Assembly: GCA_964432875.1 (NCBI GenBank)
Contig: CAYSPJ010000015.1
Span: 1-61,189 of the forward strand
Length of the DNA: 61,189 nt
Origin: JACJYE01 sp964432875
Lineage (GTDB): Bacteria; Bacteroidota; Bacteroidia; Chitinophagales; Saprospiraceae
Reading direction: 5' to 3'
The translations under genes were made by a program, and so were the position numbers. The notes below the pieces were generated by a model. It searched no databases and was not told the origin of the DNA. It was given only the letters and a program-made list of their open reading frames with translations. Positions 45,464 to 54,144 of this stretch are shown piece after piece. The number at the start of each line of letters is the position of its first letter. Positions within the stretch are counted from its first letter, which is position 1.

Positions 45464-46588
45464 TCAGTTGTTTTTCACCAGGAACTTCTCGGTGAAGATG
45501 CCTTGGCCATCAACATTCAGGCTCAGGTAGTAAACACCTGAAGGCAGGTTGCCCAGCTCGATGCGCTCGGTCGGGATCTGAATCTCGCCCAAGTTGCGCT
45601 GAGTGACCATCTGGCCTACGTTGTTGAAGACCGTAGCGATAGCCGTGCGGCCCATGTAGTCGCTCACGTTCACATTGATCACTTCCTGTGCCGGGTTTGG
45701 GAACAGGGCAATCTTGCCGCTGCCTACGGTATTGCCTGGCTCATCCTGGAGGATCGGGAACGGATTGACGCCACAAGTCAGCGACAATTGATAATTACCC
45801 GATTGGGTGCCTGCGCCATGTACCAGCAGGTAGTGCTGAGCACCCCATACCGGGCGGAAGGTCAGGCTAGAAGAACCGCCAGAGCAGCCCGGAGCGTTGT
45901 CGTTGCTGCCGATGCAGACCAGCTCGCCGCAAGAGCCGACGAAAACCGAAAGCTTGGTGTCGAAGCTCGTCTTGTTGCAAGTGCTGACGTTGTAGAACAT
46001 CTGGTAAACATCTGCCGTAAACTTGTACCATACGCCCGGAGCAGTTACGCTGGTGCCGCAAGCCGGTACTACGTCAACCGTAGCGCCGAGAGTAGTGCCA
46101 CTGCCAGTTGGGCTTTGAGAGCAAGAGATTGCCGTAGCGTTGGCACACAAGTCGTTGCCAGGCGCTGGCAATTGAACCTGACAAGCAACTCTTCTCTGAT
46201 GGGAAGAGGTCGTGCCGTTACAAGCCGCGCTCAAGTGGGTGTAAAAGCGGACGTTGCCCGTGAAGGTAGCTGTCCAGCTTACTGACGCCGTGCCCCAAGC
46301 AAGGGCAGCAGTGCCCGTGCTGTTACCGACAGTAACTAAATGGCTTCCAACCGAGCTGGAGAAGGTGTAGGTGTTGCCTGCCACCACATTCACCCGCGAG
46401 TACTCGCTGGTCCATGCTGCCGAGGTAATAGTTTGAACGGTACCCGTACAGTTCGGGGTGAAAGTAGAACTTGGCCACTGGCCATAGGTCGCGTTCAAGC
46501 ACTGGCCGTTGGCCTGCCAAGCAAGAGCCGATACCAGCAGCAGCGTAAGTCCTGCGTTCCTAAAAGATGAGTAAAGTAATGAATTCAT
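45464..46588 (-). CDS. Secreted protein with one PPC-like domain and T9SS type A sorting domain
   Basis: 374 residues with a signal peptide (MNSLLYSSFRNAGLTLLLVS, cleavage near ANGQ). The N-terminal ~130 residues (CLNATYGQWPSSTFTPNCTG ... AGNTYTFSSSVGSHL) are unrelated to the neighbour and look like a small Cys-containing beta domain. One PPC-like domain (NDLCANATAISC ... YLLVHGAGTQSGNYQLSL) and the T9SS sorting domain (LFPNPAQEVINVNVSD) follow and are almost identical to those of the gene at 43509. Binding or adhesion role unknown. A promoter with a long leader may lie at 46874-46905. Confidence 0.83.
   Translation of the reverse strand: MNSLLYSSFRNAGLTLLLVSALAWQANGQCLNATYGQWPSSTFTPNCTGTVQTITSAAWTSEYSRVNVVAGNTYTFSSSVGSHLVTVGNSTGTAALAWGTASVSWTATFTGNVRFYTHLSAACNGTTSSHQRRVACQVQLPAPGNDLCANATAISCSQSPTGSGTTLGATVDVVPACGTSVTAPGVWYKFTADVYQMFYNVSTCNKTSFDTKLSVFVGSCGELVCIGSNDNAPGCSGGSSSLTFRPVWGAQHYLLVHGAGTQSGNYQLSLTCGVNPFPILQDEPGNTVGSGKIALFPNPAQEVINVNVSDYMGRTAIATVFNNVGQMVTQRNLGEIQIPTERIELGNLPSGVYYLSLNVDGQGIFTEKFLVKNN
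45474..46139. repeat. Long direct repeat, copy 2 (shared 3' module of two T9SS genes)
   Basis: Partner of 43525-44190 at about 96% identity by hand count. The high silent-site identity implies a recent duplication or ongoing gene conversion, not mere functional constraint. Confidence 0.88.
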
Positions 46589-46873
46589 GGTTAAAACACA
46601 TTTTAAAGGTTAAAAATCAATAATCTTTATATGTCACACAGCGAGATAACCGCACGGAGCGCTAATCACTGATGAGCATCGTCCTTTTTCAAGCTTTAAA
46701 TTTAAGCAGTATTCTGTGCCAATCAAAGGTAGGGGGGAATTTGCTGCAGGCGCGTAACATACACGAGATTGGAGGTACACCCCCTGCAAAAAAAAAATCA
46801 TCAGGTAAACCAATAGCCTCAAAAAAAATGGGGGGAGATGACTCAATCCAAATAAGTTTTGTCATCTATGCGA

Positions 46874-46905
46874 CAAAGATAAAAAATTAAAAATCATATC
46901 CAAAA
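46874..46905 (-). promoter_or_regulatory. Strong promoter with long downstream leader
   Basis: On the minus strand TTTTG (46905-46901), 19 bp and TATCTTTG (46881-46874) is an excellent consensus match. The first credible start codon downstream is at 46588, so it drives a ~280-base leader or a small RNA. Confidence 0.65.
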
Positions 46906-46959
46906 CTTTTGAGCATAATTTCTTGCAACTCGCCCAAAAAAAATCAGTCCGTGGGAAAA

Positions 46960-46995
46960 CAAAGCGGCTCAACAACCACTAGCCAAGCCGCTTTG
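46960..46995 (-). terminator. Intrinsic terminator of the gene at 47028
   Basis: CAAAGCGGCT (46960-46969) pairs with AGCCGCTTTG (46986-46995). On the minus strand the stem runs into GTTTTCCC. It is 32 bp after the stop. Confidence 0.7.
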
Positions 46996-47027
46996 CTCCC
47001 TTTACGGGGATGTTCCCAAAAAGTTTC

Positions 47028-48836
47028 TCAATTGCCCTCTCTTTTTTTTGCTGGCGCTGTTTTTTGTTGTGGCGCGGTGCGCTGTTGCTGTTGCTTGGGC
47101 TGCTGCTGAGTTTGAGGGCGCGGCTGGGTTCGAGGCTGCTGCTGTTCGCGGCTACGAGCCTGTTCCCAGGTATTGCGGTGATAGTCCCGGGCTCTTTCTG
47201 ATTGAGGCACTTGCCTTTCAGTAGCGGGCGGTGTGGGCCTTGGTGGGCTTGTCGTCGGCCGTGGTTCCCTGGTTTGAGGTTGTTGACGTGGGGGCGTAGG
47301 CTGCGGCTGGGTCCTGGGCTGCGGTTGTGTCCTCGGTTGCGGTTGTGTCCTCGGCTGAGGTTGTTGCGAGGGTTCGCGCTGAGGCTCAGTGCGCGAGCGG
47401 GGGAAAGGCTGCTGTTGGGCAGGCTGGCGCACATCGGGCTCCGGCACTGGTGGTTGAACCCTTCGTTCGGGCACTGGTTCGCGATAAACATCTCTATCTG
47501 CCGACAGGCGGCCTTGATTGGCTTGCGCTAAGTCGGGATAGCGGCGGGTGTTTTCAGCCAGGAACTCCCGGGCTGGCAAGCTGCGGCCAGGGTTTTCCTG
47601 GTTATAGCGGCTGCGATCCATTTCAAAGCGGCCAAACTCGCGCAAGCGCTCAGGCAGGCGCTGATCCTCCTGCAACCAGTTGGAAGTAATGACCTCCCGG
47701 TTGCGGCGCTGCCATACCGACACCGTCGTACTGATACTGCCGCCCGAATAGGGGTAGCTGCGATAGTGCCGCACAAAATGAGCAGACAGGTGGGGGTAGT
47801 AGTAGTGCCTGCGCGGCTGGAAGAAATACCAATGCGTGTAGTAGAACGAAGGCATCTGTAAAATTACGATGGTTTGACCCGGCCCGAAATAGAAGCCCCA
47901 GTCATGCCAGTAAGGATAGGGCCGCCAGCGCGGATAAGCATACCAATAGGGATAACCAAACCAATAGGGGTAGCTATAATAATAATGGTGTTCGATTACC
48001 CGGGTTTGCGGGCGCTGACCGTAATAAACATCATCTTCGGGGTAGCGAGAATAGGCGTCGTCATAGTCATACTCATCGGCATACTCCTGGGCGGCTGCCC
48101 GCAATTCCTCCACGGCTTGCGGATCGCTTTCCAAGGCTGCTTTCCAGTCCTCCAGCTCAAGGGCATTTGCCCGGGCGACTTCCAAGCTCAGGCTATCGGC
48201 TTTGTGCAGCACCCATTCGGGGTCGCGGCTGTACATGCTGCCGACTAAAACCGCCAGTTCGATATTCTCCGTGAGGATGTCCAATACTTCGGGCAGTTCT
48301 ACTAATTTGCGCATGGAGGCCTGCATCTCGGACGGGTAACCCTGGAGCAGGGCGGCAAAGGCCCGGTTGGCCGCAGCCTGCAGTTCATCTATCTGTACTA
48401 GCAGTTCATAGTGCTCCGTGCCAGCAAGCCGGGCATTGGCATGTACCGCTTCCGGATAATCGGCAAGCACCTGCTCTACCCCCTTGCCCGAACGCCCGCC
48501 TTCGGTAGCCAGGCGCCGCAATAAATCGGGATAGCGCGTCACGTCCCAGATGACCTCTTGGGTATTCTGCGGATAATCTTCAAGCAGGTTGGTGAATGAA
48601 GCCCGGGTTTGTGATTGCAGGCGCGTCATTTTGACCAGCACCTCCGGGTATTGGCTGCACTCGAGTATAGCTATACGGGTGTCTTCCGGGTATAGCACCA
48701 AGGCTTCCAGCGCCTTGCGCTCCTCCTCGGCCAGTTGATCCAGCAGGGCTTTATCATCCTGGGCGCGCAAGGGTAAAAGCGCTGCCAGGAGCAGGCTGAG
48801 CGTACACCCCAATAACAAGAGCATTCGGTTTTTCAT
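47028..48836 (-). CDS. Secreted protein with aromatic YPYW region and Pro/Gln/Arg/Thr-rich tail
   Basis: 602 residues with a signal peptide (MKNRMLLLLGCTLSLLLAALLPLRAQ). The helical first half (~30-250) contains repeated ALVLYPEDTRIAIL, LEDYPQNTQEVIWDV, LADYPEAVHANARL and LLQGYPSEMQASMRKL units of ~45 residues, resembling the helical part of DUF3300-type proteins. Then comes an aromatic stretch (YYYSYPYWFGYPYWYAYPRW) and a long low-complexity C-terminus with tandem PQPRTQ repeats, very basic (pI high by eye). No T9SS signal (ends AKKREGN). Function unknown. A cell-envelope or polymer-binding role is possible because of the basic disordered tail. Confidence 0.78.
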   Translation of the reverse strand: MKNRMLLLLGCTLSLLLAALLPLRAQDDKALLDQLAEEERKALEALVLYPEDTRIAILECSQYPEVLVKMTRLQSQTRASFTNLLEDYPQNTQEVIWDVTRYPDLLRRLATEGGRSGKGVEQVLADYPEAVHANARLAGTEHYELLVQIDELQAAANRAFAALLQGYPSEMQASMRKLVELPEVLDILTENIELAVLVGSMYSRDPEWVLHKADSLSLEVARANALELEDWKAALESDPQAVEELRAAAQEYADEYDYDDAYSRYPEDDVYYGQRPQTRVIEHHYYYSYPYWFGYPYWYAYPRWRPYPYWHDWGFYFGPGQTIVILQMPSFYYTHWYFFQPRRHYYYPHLSAHFVRHYRSYPYSGGSISTTVSVWQRRNREVITSNWLQEDQRLPERLREFGRFEMDRSRYNQENPGRSLPAREFLAENTRRYPDLAQANQGRLSADRDVYREPVPERRVQPPVPEPDVRQPAQQQPFPRSRTEPQREPSQQPQPRTQPQPRTQPQPRTQPQPTPPRQQPQTREPRPTTSPPRPTPPATERQVPQSERARDYHRNTWEQARSREQQQPRTQPRPQTQQQPKQQQQRTAPQQKTAPAKKREGN

Positions 48837-48946
48837 AGCAATAGGCTTTGATACAACTGCTTTTTAAGCTTATTCTCAACCTTTTGCAATGACAAAAGTC
48901 AACTGCCGCCCTCAGCGGGCGTTAACGAAATGCTAAATAGCTTGAT

Positions 48947-49846
48947 TCACTCCAGCGCCCGCCTCAAATCGCGTAGCAAGCGCTCCTCGCTAGGATAGAT
49001 GAGCAGCTCGATGCGCTCGTTGCGGGCGCGGCCCTCTGGCGTCGCATTCGAGGCGCGAGGCGAGAAGTCTCCTTTGCCAACGGCAGCGACCCGGCTGGGG
49101 CTAAGCTCAAACCGCTTAGTGATAAGCTGCACGATAGTAGCTGCCCTCAAGGCGCTAAACTCCCATTTATCCTGAATGCTGGTGCGCCGCAAGGGGGAAT
49201 TGTCCGTATGCCCGATTACCTGGATTTCCAGTGCCGGGTAGATGCTCAGCACGTGGGCGACGTACCCCAACGCCTGCTGGCTAGCGGTGCTCAGGCGGTT
49301 GGTGACGCCAGCCGAAAAGAGGAAATCTGAATTAAACGACAAGGAGATACGCCCATCAGCTGCTTCCAGATCGTAAACGCTGGCATCCACCTGCTTCAAG
49401 GTATCGCGTAAATCCAAAGCCAATTGGTTCATGGCCGCATTGCGTTGTTCCAAAGTCGCTAACAGCCCATCAATCTTGGCTTGACGAGCCGCGATAAGCT
49501 CGTTTTTTTGCTTGATGCGCTCATCCAGGTCTCCCACGGCAGAAGCCGATTCTTTCTTCAGCTGATCTGCCTCGTCGCGCAGGCCGGCGATGCGGTCTTG
49601 CAACTTGTCTTGGGTCGCCAGTAAAGCGGCATTCTCGCCCCGCCGCTCAGCCAGCTCCAACTCCAGGCGATAAATGACCTTTGCCGTCGAGTCGAGCCGA
49701 GCATTCAGGCCGGCTAGCTGTAGGTCATGAGCGGCCAGGACTTCTAAATGTGCCTTTTTGCTGACACAGGAAGCAGAGGAAATCGACAATACCAGGAGGG
49801 GGAAGAAAACAAAAAGAAGGTGTGTAGTTTTGTGCTTCATAAGCAT
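48947..49846 (-). CDS. OmpA-family peptidoglycan-binding lipoprotein with coiled coil
   Basis: 299 residues; an alternative ATG lies two codons downstream at 49840. The signal peptide ends in a lipobox-like SASC. A long coiled coil (~30-165, LELELAERRGENAALLATQ, RIAGLRDEADQLKKESA) leads to an OmpA/MotB domain (~170-290) with FLFSAGVTNRLS, IQVIGHTDNSPLR, SALRAATIV and ARNERIELLIYP. It is probably anchored in the outer membrane and bound to peptidoglycan. The coiled coil resembles the gene at 50031, but the two are separated by element C. Confidence 0.88.
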   Translation of the reverse strand: MLMKHKTTHLLFVFFPLLVLSISSASCVSKKAHLEVLAAHDLQLAGLNARLDSTAKVIYRLELELAERRGENAALLATQDKLQDRIAGLRDEADQLKKESASAVGDLDERIKQKNELIAARQAKIDGLLATLEQRNAAMNQLALDLRDTLKQVDASVYDLEAADGRISLSFNSDFLFSAGVTNRLSTASQQALGYVAHVLSIYPALEIQVIGHTDNSPLRRTSIQDKWEFSALRAATIVQLITKRFELSPSRVAAVGKGDFSPRASNATPEGRARNERIELLIYPSEERLLRDLRRALE

Positions 49847-49876
49847 GTTTGGTTTAGTATCCTTGGGTTGAAGTTG

Positions 49877-50017
49877 GAGGCTGTATCAAAAAAATCGAGG
49901 CAAAGTTAAATCCCGCACCGCAGTTGATAGGTAAGAGGGCACCTAAAAATCACTCTCCAACCCCTTCTGCGTAACGGATTTCCACTTCGGCATTTCTCTT
50001 TCTTTTGACACAGCCTC
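49877..50017. mobile_element. MITE-like palindromic element C
   Basis: Ends GAGGCTGTATCAAAA (49877-49891) and TTTTGACACAGCCTC (50003-50017) are inverted repeats with one mismatch. Internal parts also pair imperfectly (AAGTTAAATCC with GGATTTCCACTT, and CCGCAG with CTGCG). About 141 bp, non-coding, no clear target duplication. Such GAGGCTGT-type ends are common on Bacteroidota insertion sequences, but I cannot name the family. Confidence 0.65.
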
Positions 50018-50030
50018 TCAACTCATCAAC

Positions 50031-50942
50031 CTACAGCAACCTCACGCTGGAGGAACCCAACATGCCGATTTCTGTATAAACGGTGACGCGGTAATAGCCA
50101 GATTTCAGCTTGTCTTCTACTTCGTAATTGAACGACAAGCGCTGGTTGGCGGTAATGTCCACCTCTTTAGCCTGTACGGCGATGAAGTCCATCTTCTGGT
50201 TGTTGACCACCGTCTGGCCCATGATGGCGTTGGAGGGCCTTACGGGCATCCCTTGCTCATCAGAGATAGACAGGTAGAGCGTGCGCAGGCCTTGGTATTG
50301 CGGCGGCACATCCGTCAAATCGAAGCTGACGCGGATGTTGCGCGCGCGGCGGGCTTTTGAAACTGCTTTATCGTTGCCCCGCTCCAAATCGACCTGGAAG
50401 GCCGTGGCTTTGAAGTTGGCCAGCGTCAGGCGGTCCACTTCACCCTGGATGGTCTGGTTCAGGTTAGACAGGGCGACGTTCTCGTCGCGGGCGACGCTCA
50501 AGTCGGCTTCGAGTATGCCCGTGACTGCGCGCAGGGAGTCATTCTCCGTTTGTACCTTCACGATACTGGATTCCAAATCGCTCCTCAAAGCAATCAACTG
50601 CTGGATTTCTGCCCGCAAGCTGTTGATTTCAGAGGAGCTGCGGGATTTGGCATTGCGCAAAGCTGCTTCCGTTTGAGCGATCTTGTCCTGGGCTTCGATC
50701 AAGGAGCCTTGTAAATCAGAGTTTTGCTCGGCCAAAACGGCATACTCTTGTTGTAAGCTATCCACTTCCCGGATCAAATCTGCCCTCAGTACTTCCAGGT
50801 CTTCGATAGTGCCGCTCATGACGACGTTTTCCGAAGCCAGTTGATTTTTTGCACGGTTTTGGGTGACCCCCCAGATGCCTGCAGCGATGAGCAGCACAGC
50901 CAGGATAGCAGCTAGAATAATTAAACCTTGTTTGTCTTTCAT
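50031..50942 (-). CDS. Membrane-anchored coiled-coil protein
   Basis: 303 residues. One N-terminal transmembrane segment (~5-25, GLIILAAILAVLLIAAGIWG) is followed by a ~150-residue coiled coil (EDLEVLRADLIREVDSLQQE, SSEINSLRAEIQQLIALRSD) and a C-terminal beta domain (~195-303: RARNIRVSFDLTDVPPQ, LRTLYLSISDEQG, LSFNYEVEDKLKSGYYRVTV) that looks Ig-like. The topology is probably a periplasmic coiled coil. A conserved type in Bacteroidota without known function. Confidence 0.75.
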   Translation of the reverse strand: MKDKQGLIILAAILAVLLIAAGIWGVTQNRAKNQLASENVVMSGTIEDLEVLRADLIREVDSLQQEYAVLAEQNSDLQGSLIEAQDKIAQTEAALRNAKSRSSSEINSLRAEIQQLIALRSDLESSIVKVQTENDSLRAVTGILEADLSVARDENVALSNLNQTIQGEVDRLTLANFKATAFQVDLERGNDKAVSKARRARNIRVSFDLTDVPPQYQGLRTLYLSISDEQGMPVRPSNAIMGQTVVNNQKMDFIAVQAKEVDITANQRLSFNYEVEDKLKSGYYRVTVYTEIGMLGSSSVRLL

Positions 50943-51125
50943 AATATTCAGATTTTGTTGCGTTGGTTTTTAATAAATTTGACTCCCCCTTAACGAAAGA
51001 GGATGGGAAATAATTTGCCTCCCACTTAAAAAATGGTAAAAATCATCCCTTCGTCCTCTAAATAGAACAAAAATAGGCACCCTGAATGTTTCAACCACGG
51101 GCTGATGCTATGACTTTTACCCCAT

Positions 51126-53918
51126 TTATCGCATCACGGCAATTTTCAAGCTGGCGCTATTCTCCCCATGGGTCACTGTCATTTGATAAGGCCCCGCTGG
51201 CAGGTCTGCCAAATCAAGGCTGTATCGGCCTTCCCCAGGCAGTAGGCGCTCTTGCCGGTATAGTACCGGCTGGCCCAGCGCATTGAGCAGGCGGATATCA
51301 ACCAGCAGAGCTTGCTCGGCCTGGAAGCGCAGGTTAATGCGGTTGCTGGCAGGGTTGGGGAAAGCCTCGAAAGCCAGCCCTACTCCACCCGGCACAACCA
51401 CCAAGCTGCTACTAGGCTGTGCGCTCACTTGCACGGGCAGCGAAAAGGCCGTGGCGCCCCGGTCGTCAGCAGCACGGGCTTGGAGGATGTACTCGCCATA
51501 GGCCGGGAGGGTATAGCGGAAGGCAAAAGGTGGCTCGGCAGAAGTGCTGATGGAGTCAAAATTGACAAACAGGCTCACCATCCGCACTACCCCATCGGCA
51601 TCAAAAGCCTCGATCTCGATCCCCAGCTCCGGCAGTTCATCTAAAAAAACGGTCTCATCAGCAGGATTGGCAATGGCCACCGTGGGCGGCTCATTGGCCA
51701 GCTCGGCCGCCTTGATGGCGATATTGTCGAGGTACAACAAATTGCCATAGCCACCGATATTTTCGAATTCGATAATCACGACCTGACCAGCAAAAGCAGC
51801 CAAAGAAACGGCTTCTTCCCGCCATTGGCTGCAACCGTCCGGCGCAAAAGCGTCCGTTGTGGCTGAAGCAGTAGCTAAGCTAGGGCCAAACTTTTCATAA
51901 AGCGTCGTTTTCTCTCCCTCGCAACTGATGGCGTTGACCCGCAGGCCCTCGAAAAACTGGGCGTTGTAGGGCGCATAGGCCAGATCGAAGCTCAGGGACG
52001 GCTCGACAAGCCCGGTCAAATCAAAACGGGCCCGCAGGTAGTCGCGCGTATTGCGCGTATCGTGGTTGAAATTGTCCAAAACCAGCGCGCCATCGTGGCA
52101 GAACGGGCCGGCTTCCCAGGTCCAGGCCGCTGCATCTTGCTGTGGGTTGACAACCGCCCAGGTGCTTTCCGTTAGCGGGGCATCAAGGTTTTCGAAGTAG
52201 GGCAATATCCCGCCTTCTACCTGGATGATACCCTCCAGGGTGAGGGTATCGAAAATCTCGCCATTGCCGATAATTAAAGTAGCGCTATAGCTGCCCGCCT
52301 CAGCATAGGACACTTGTGGGTTCTGCTCATCGGAGCTTGCCGGGCTGCCCCCGGGGAAAAGCCATTGCCAGGTGCTTACTGCTCCCTGGGATTGGTCTTG
52401 AAACTGTACACTGCCGCCGGGGCAAAGCGTCGTGGCCGAAACGGCGAAGCTGGGGGCCATCGCGCGCACCTGAAACTGGAAGTAGCCCTCCGGGGCTACC
52501 AGCGGGCGTACCTGCTCTTTCCCCGAATTTGCCTCAGCATGGATGTAGTATTGTATGGTGCTCCTTTCCGCCTGGGCCGGGATGGCAGCCGCCCAAACCG
52601 CGCTGGCGCTATCCGCCAGCACCATCGGCACCGCCGTATAATTTGAATCTGGCGCCAGACGGTAGTAGAGCGTCGCTTCAGCGATGCCGCTGCGGTGCTT
52701 GATGATGGCGTTGACCGCATAATCCTGCTCGGTATCGTCTGTATCGCGCAGGCGGGCATGGGCAATCCATAGCGGATCGCGCACCCCTACCAGCTTGGTG
52801 ATGCAGTGCAAGGCCCCCAGGGAAGGGATAATGCTGTTGCAGTTGATGCCCACTACATGATAACCAGGCAGCGCCTCCTGATAGATGCGTAAGGCGGTGG
52901 TATCGTACTGTTCTTCGTAGGTAGGCACCAAAATCGTCTTGTTGACGAAGATCGAGTTGGTGTAAGTGCGATAATGCCCTCCGGCATCGGGATACCTGCC
53001 ACTGGCATCGGGTGGCATAGGGATGCGGATGATGCGGTAAGGATTGCCAAAGGGCGTAGGCACTTCATTGAGCAAGTAATCCAGGTTTTCTTCAATCTGT
53101 GGCCCATCGGCAACCCCCTCGGGATACTCCCCCACGATGATGGTCTCTTCATCGATGAGCACCATGTGCATATCTAAATGGTGGATGCCGTCGTAAGGCA
53201 GCTTAGGGAATTTGACGTAGCGCTCCGCCCCGAGATACAGCTCGGCGATCTGGTCGATCTCGGCTTCGGTCTTGCCCGGGTTTTCATCCAACACCAAATC
53301 GGAAGAAAACATGGTACCCATCCCGTCAGGCAGGTTATTCCCACCAGTATGTACCCAATCATAGGGTGGCAAGATGGCCTCATAAATCGGCAAATCCATC
53401 TGGCGGGCGATGATGCGAGGGATGGTATCATCTGCCCGTCGCGACGGGCGGTTGTAGATCCAATCTACGATCATCAGGCTATCTACGTCGTTTTGATAAA
53501 CGGCCCAGGGCCCGTAGTCGCGCACCCAGATGGAATCAAAAGGCTTGCTGAGGATGACCACTCGGTCCAGCGGCACGCCCGCGTTTTGGAGGTAGTTGCT
53601 GACGGTAGCCGGGTTGGCAGCCACGATAATCACGGTGCATTCTGCCACCGCTGCCCGCACGATTTCGCGCAGTATGGGCTGGAAGCCTGCCCAGGTGATG
53701 ATGAGCGCTTCGGTCTCTTCCCATTCAGCCATGATGCGCACTGGCCCGGGTGGGGGCATTGGCACTTGCCCCAATAATTCGGCAGGCGGCACATAACGCC
53801 AGTCCTGCATCAACTCTGCTTCTTCGGCAGTGGGGTAATGTGGTAAAGGGGGGGTGACTTGTGCCCCGGCGGCGGCGGCCAGAAAAACATAACACAAAGT
53901 GATAAATAGCTGCTTCAT
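51126..53918 (-). CDS. Secreted Porphyromonas-type peptidylarginine/agmatine deiminase family protein with PKD and T9SS type A domain
   Basis: 930 residues with a signal peptide (MKQLFITLCYVFLAAAAGAQ). The PAD_porph catalytic domain (~30-390) holds D134 in WVRDYGPW, H247 and D249 in GIHHLDMHM and C372 in SLGALHC, the expected Asp, His-x-Asp and Cys of the guanidino-modifying fold, plus YNRPSRRADD where PPAD carries its substrate Arg residues. Further on come an Ig-like domain (~395-490), a PKD domain (~495-570, WQWLFPGGSP), a jelly-roll MAM-like region (~585-745), an Ig-like domain (~750-845) and a sorting domain (FEAFPNPASNRINLRF ... LPAGPYQMTV). The chemistry would be arginine to citrulline or agmatine hydrolysis. 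Peptide substrate is inferred from export. Confidence 0.9.
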   Translation of the reverse strand: MKQLFITLCYVFLAAAAGAQVTPPLPHYPTAEEAELMQDWRYVPPAELLGQVPMPPPGPVRIMAEWEETEALIITWAGFQPILREIVRAAVAECTVIIVAANPATVSNYLQNAGVPLDRVVILSKPFDSIWVRDYGPWAVYQNDVDSLMIVDWIYNRPSRRADDTIPRIIARQMDLPIYEAILPPYDWVHTGGNNLPDGMGTMFSSDLVLDENPGKTEAEIDQIAELYLGAERYVKFPKLPYDGIHHLDMHMVLIDEETIIVGEYPEGVADGPQIEENLDYLLNEVPTPFGNPYRIIRIPMPPDASGRYPDAGGHYRTYTNSIFVNKTILVPTYEEQYDTTALRIYQEALPGYHVVGINCNSIIPSLGALHCITKLVGVRDPLWIAHARLRDTDDTEQDYAVNAIIKHRSGIAEATLYYRLAPDSNYTAVPMVLADSASAVWAAAIPAQAERSTIQYYIHAEANSGKEQVRPLVAPEGYFQFQVRAMAPSFAVSATTLCPGGSVQFQDQSQGAVSTWQWLFPGGSPASSDEQNPQVSYAEAGSYSATLIIGNGEIFDTLTLEGIIQVEGGILPYFENLDAPLTESTWAVVNPQQDAAAWTWEAGPFCHDGALVLDNFNHDTRNTRDYLRARFDLTGLVEPSLSFDLAYAPYNAQFFEGLRVNAISCEGEKTTLYEKFGPSLATASATTDAFAPDGCSQWREEAVSLAAFAGQVVIIEFENIGGYGNLLYLDNIAIKAAELANEPPTVAIANPADETVFLDELPELGIEIEAFDADGVVRMVSLFVNFDSISTSAEPPFAFRYTLPAYGEYILQARAADDRGATAFSLPVQVSAQPSSSLVVVPGGVGLAFEAFPNPASNRINLRFQAEQALLVDIRLLNALGQPVLYRQERLLPGEGRYSLDLADLPAGPYQMTVTHGENSASLKIAVMR

Positions 53919-54144
53919 AGGGTGTCCAATAATTTATCCGCTAATATAAGGCTTTTTCCCTGGCTCGGCAGCACACCCATCGCGCAAGGGCATTAAATGA
54001 CGGCAGGCGGCAGTTTTTTTGGTAGCGCGCTTGGCCCGCCATCTCCAGGGCTTTGGCCAAGGCAGCGCAAAAGCATCATTGGGAAAAGGCGGCAGTTTAT
54101 GCGAAATTTATTACCTTTAAGGCCGCATAAAACCGTGCAACCAC

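Larger units (their letters stand above)
46589..47027. other. Intergenic region, 439 bp
   Basis: No convincing gene; a 70-codon minus-strand frame at 46634-46846 starts with TTG and shows no family features. The region holds a strong minus-strand promoter at 46874-46905, a second -7 match TACCTTTG at 46731-46724, and the terminator of the gene at 47028. The promoter would leave a leader of about 280 bases for the gene at 45464. Confidence 0.6.

Noticed and set aside
46634..46846. 70-codon minus-strand frame just below a strong promoter
   Set aside because: TTG start, no family features, frame content follows low-complexity AT/GC runs; kept only as a possible leader region.
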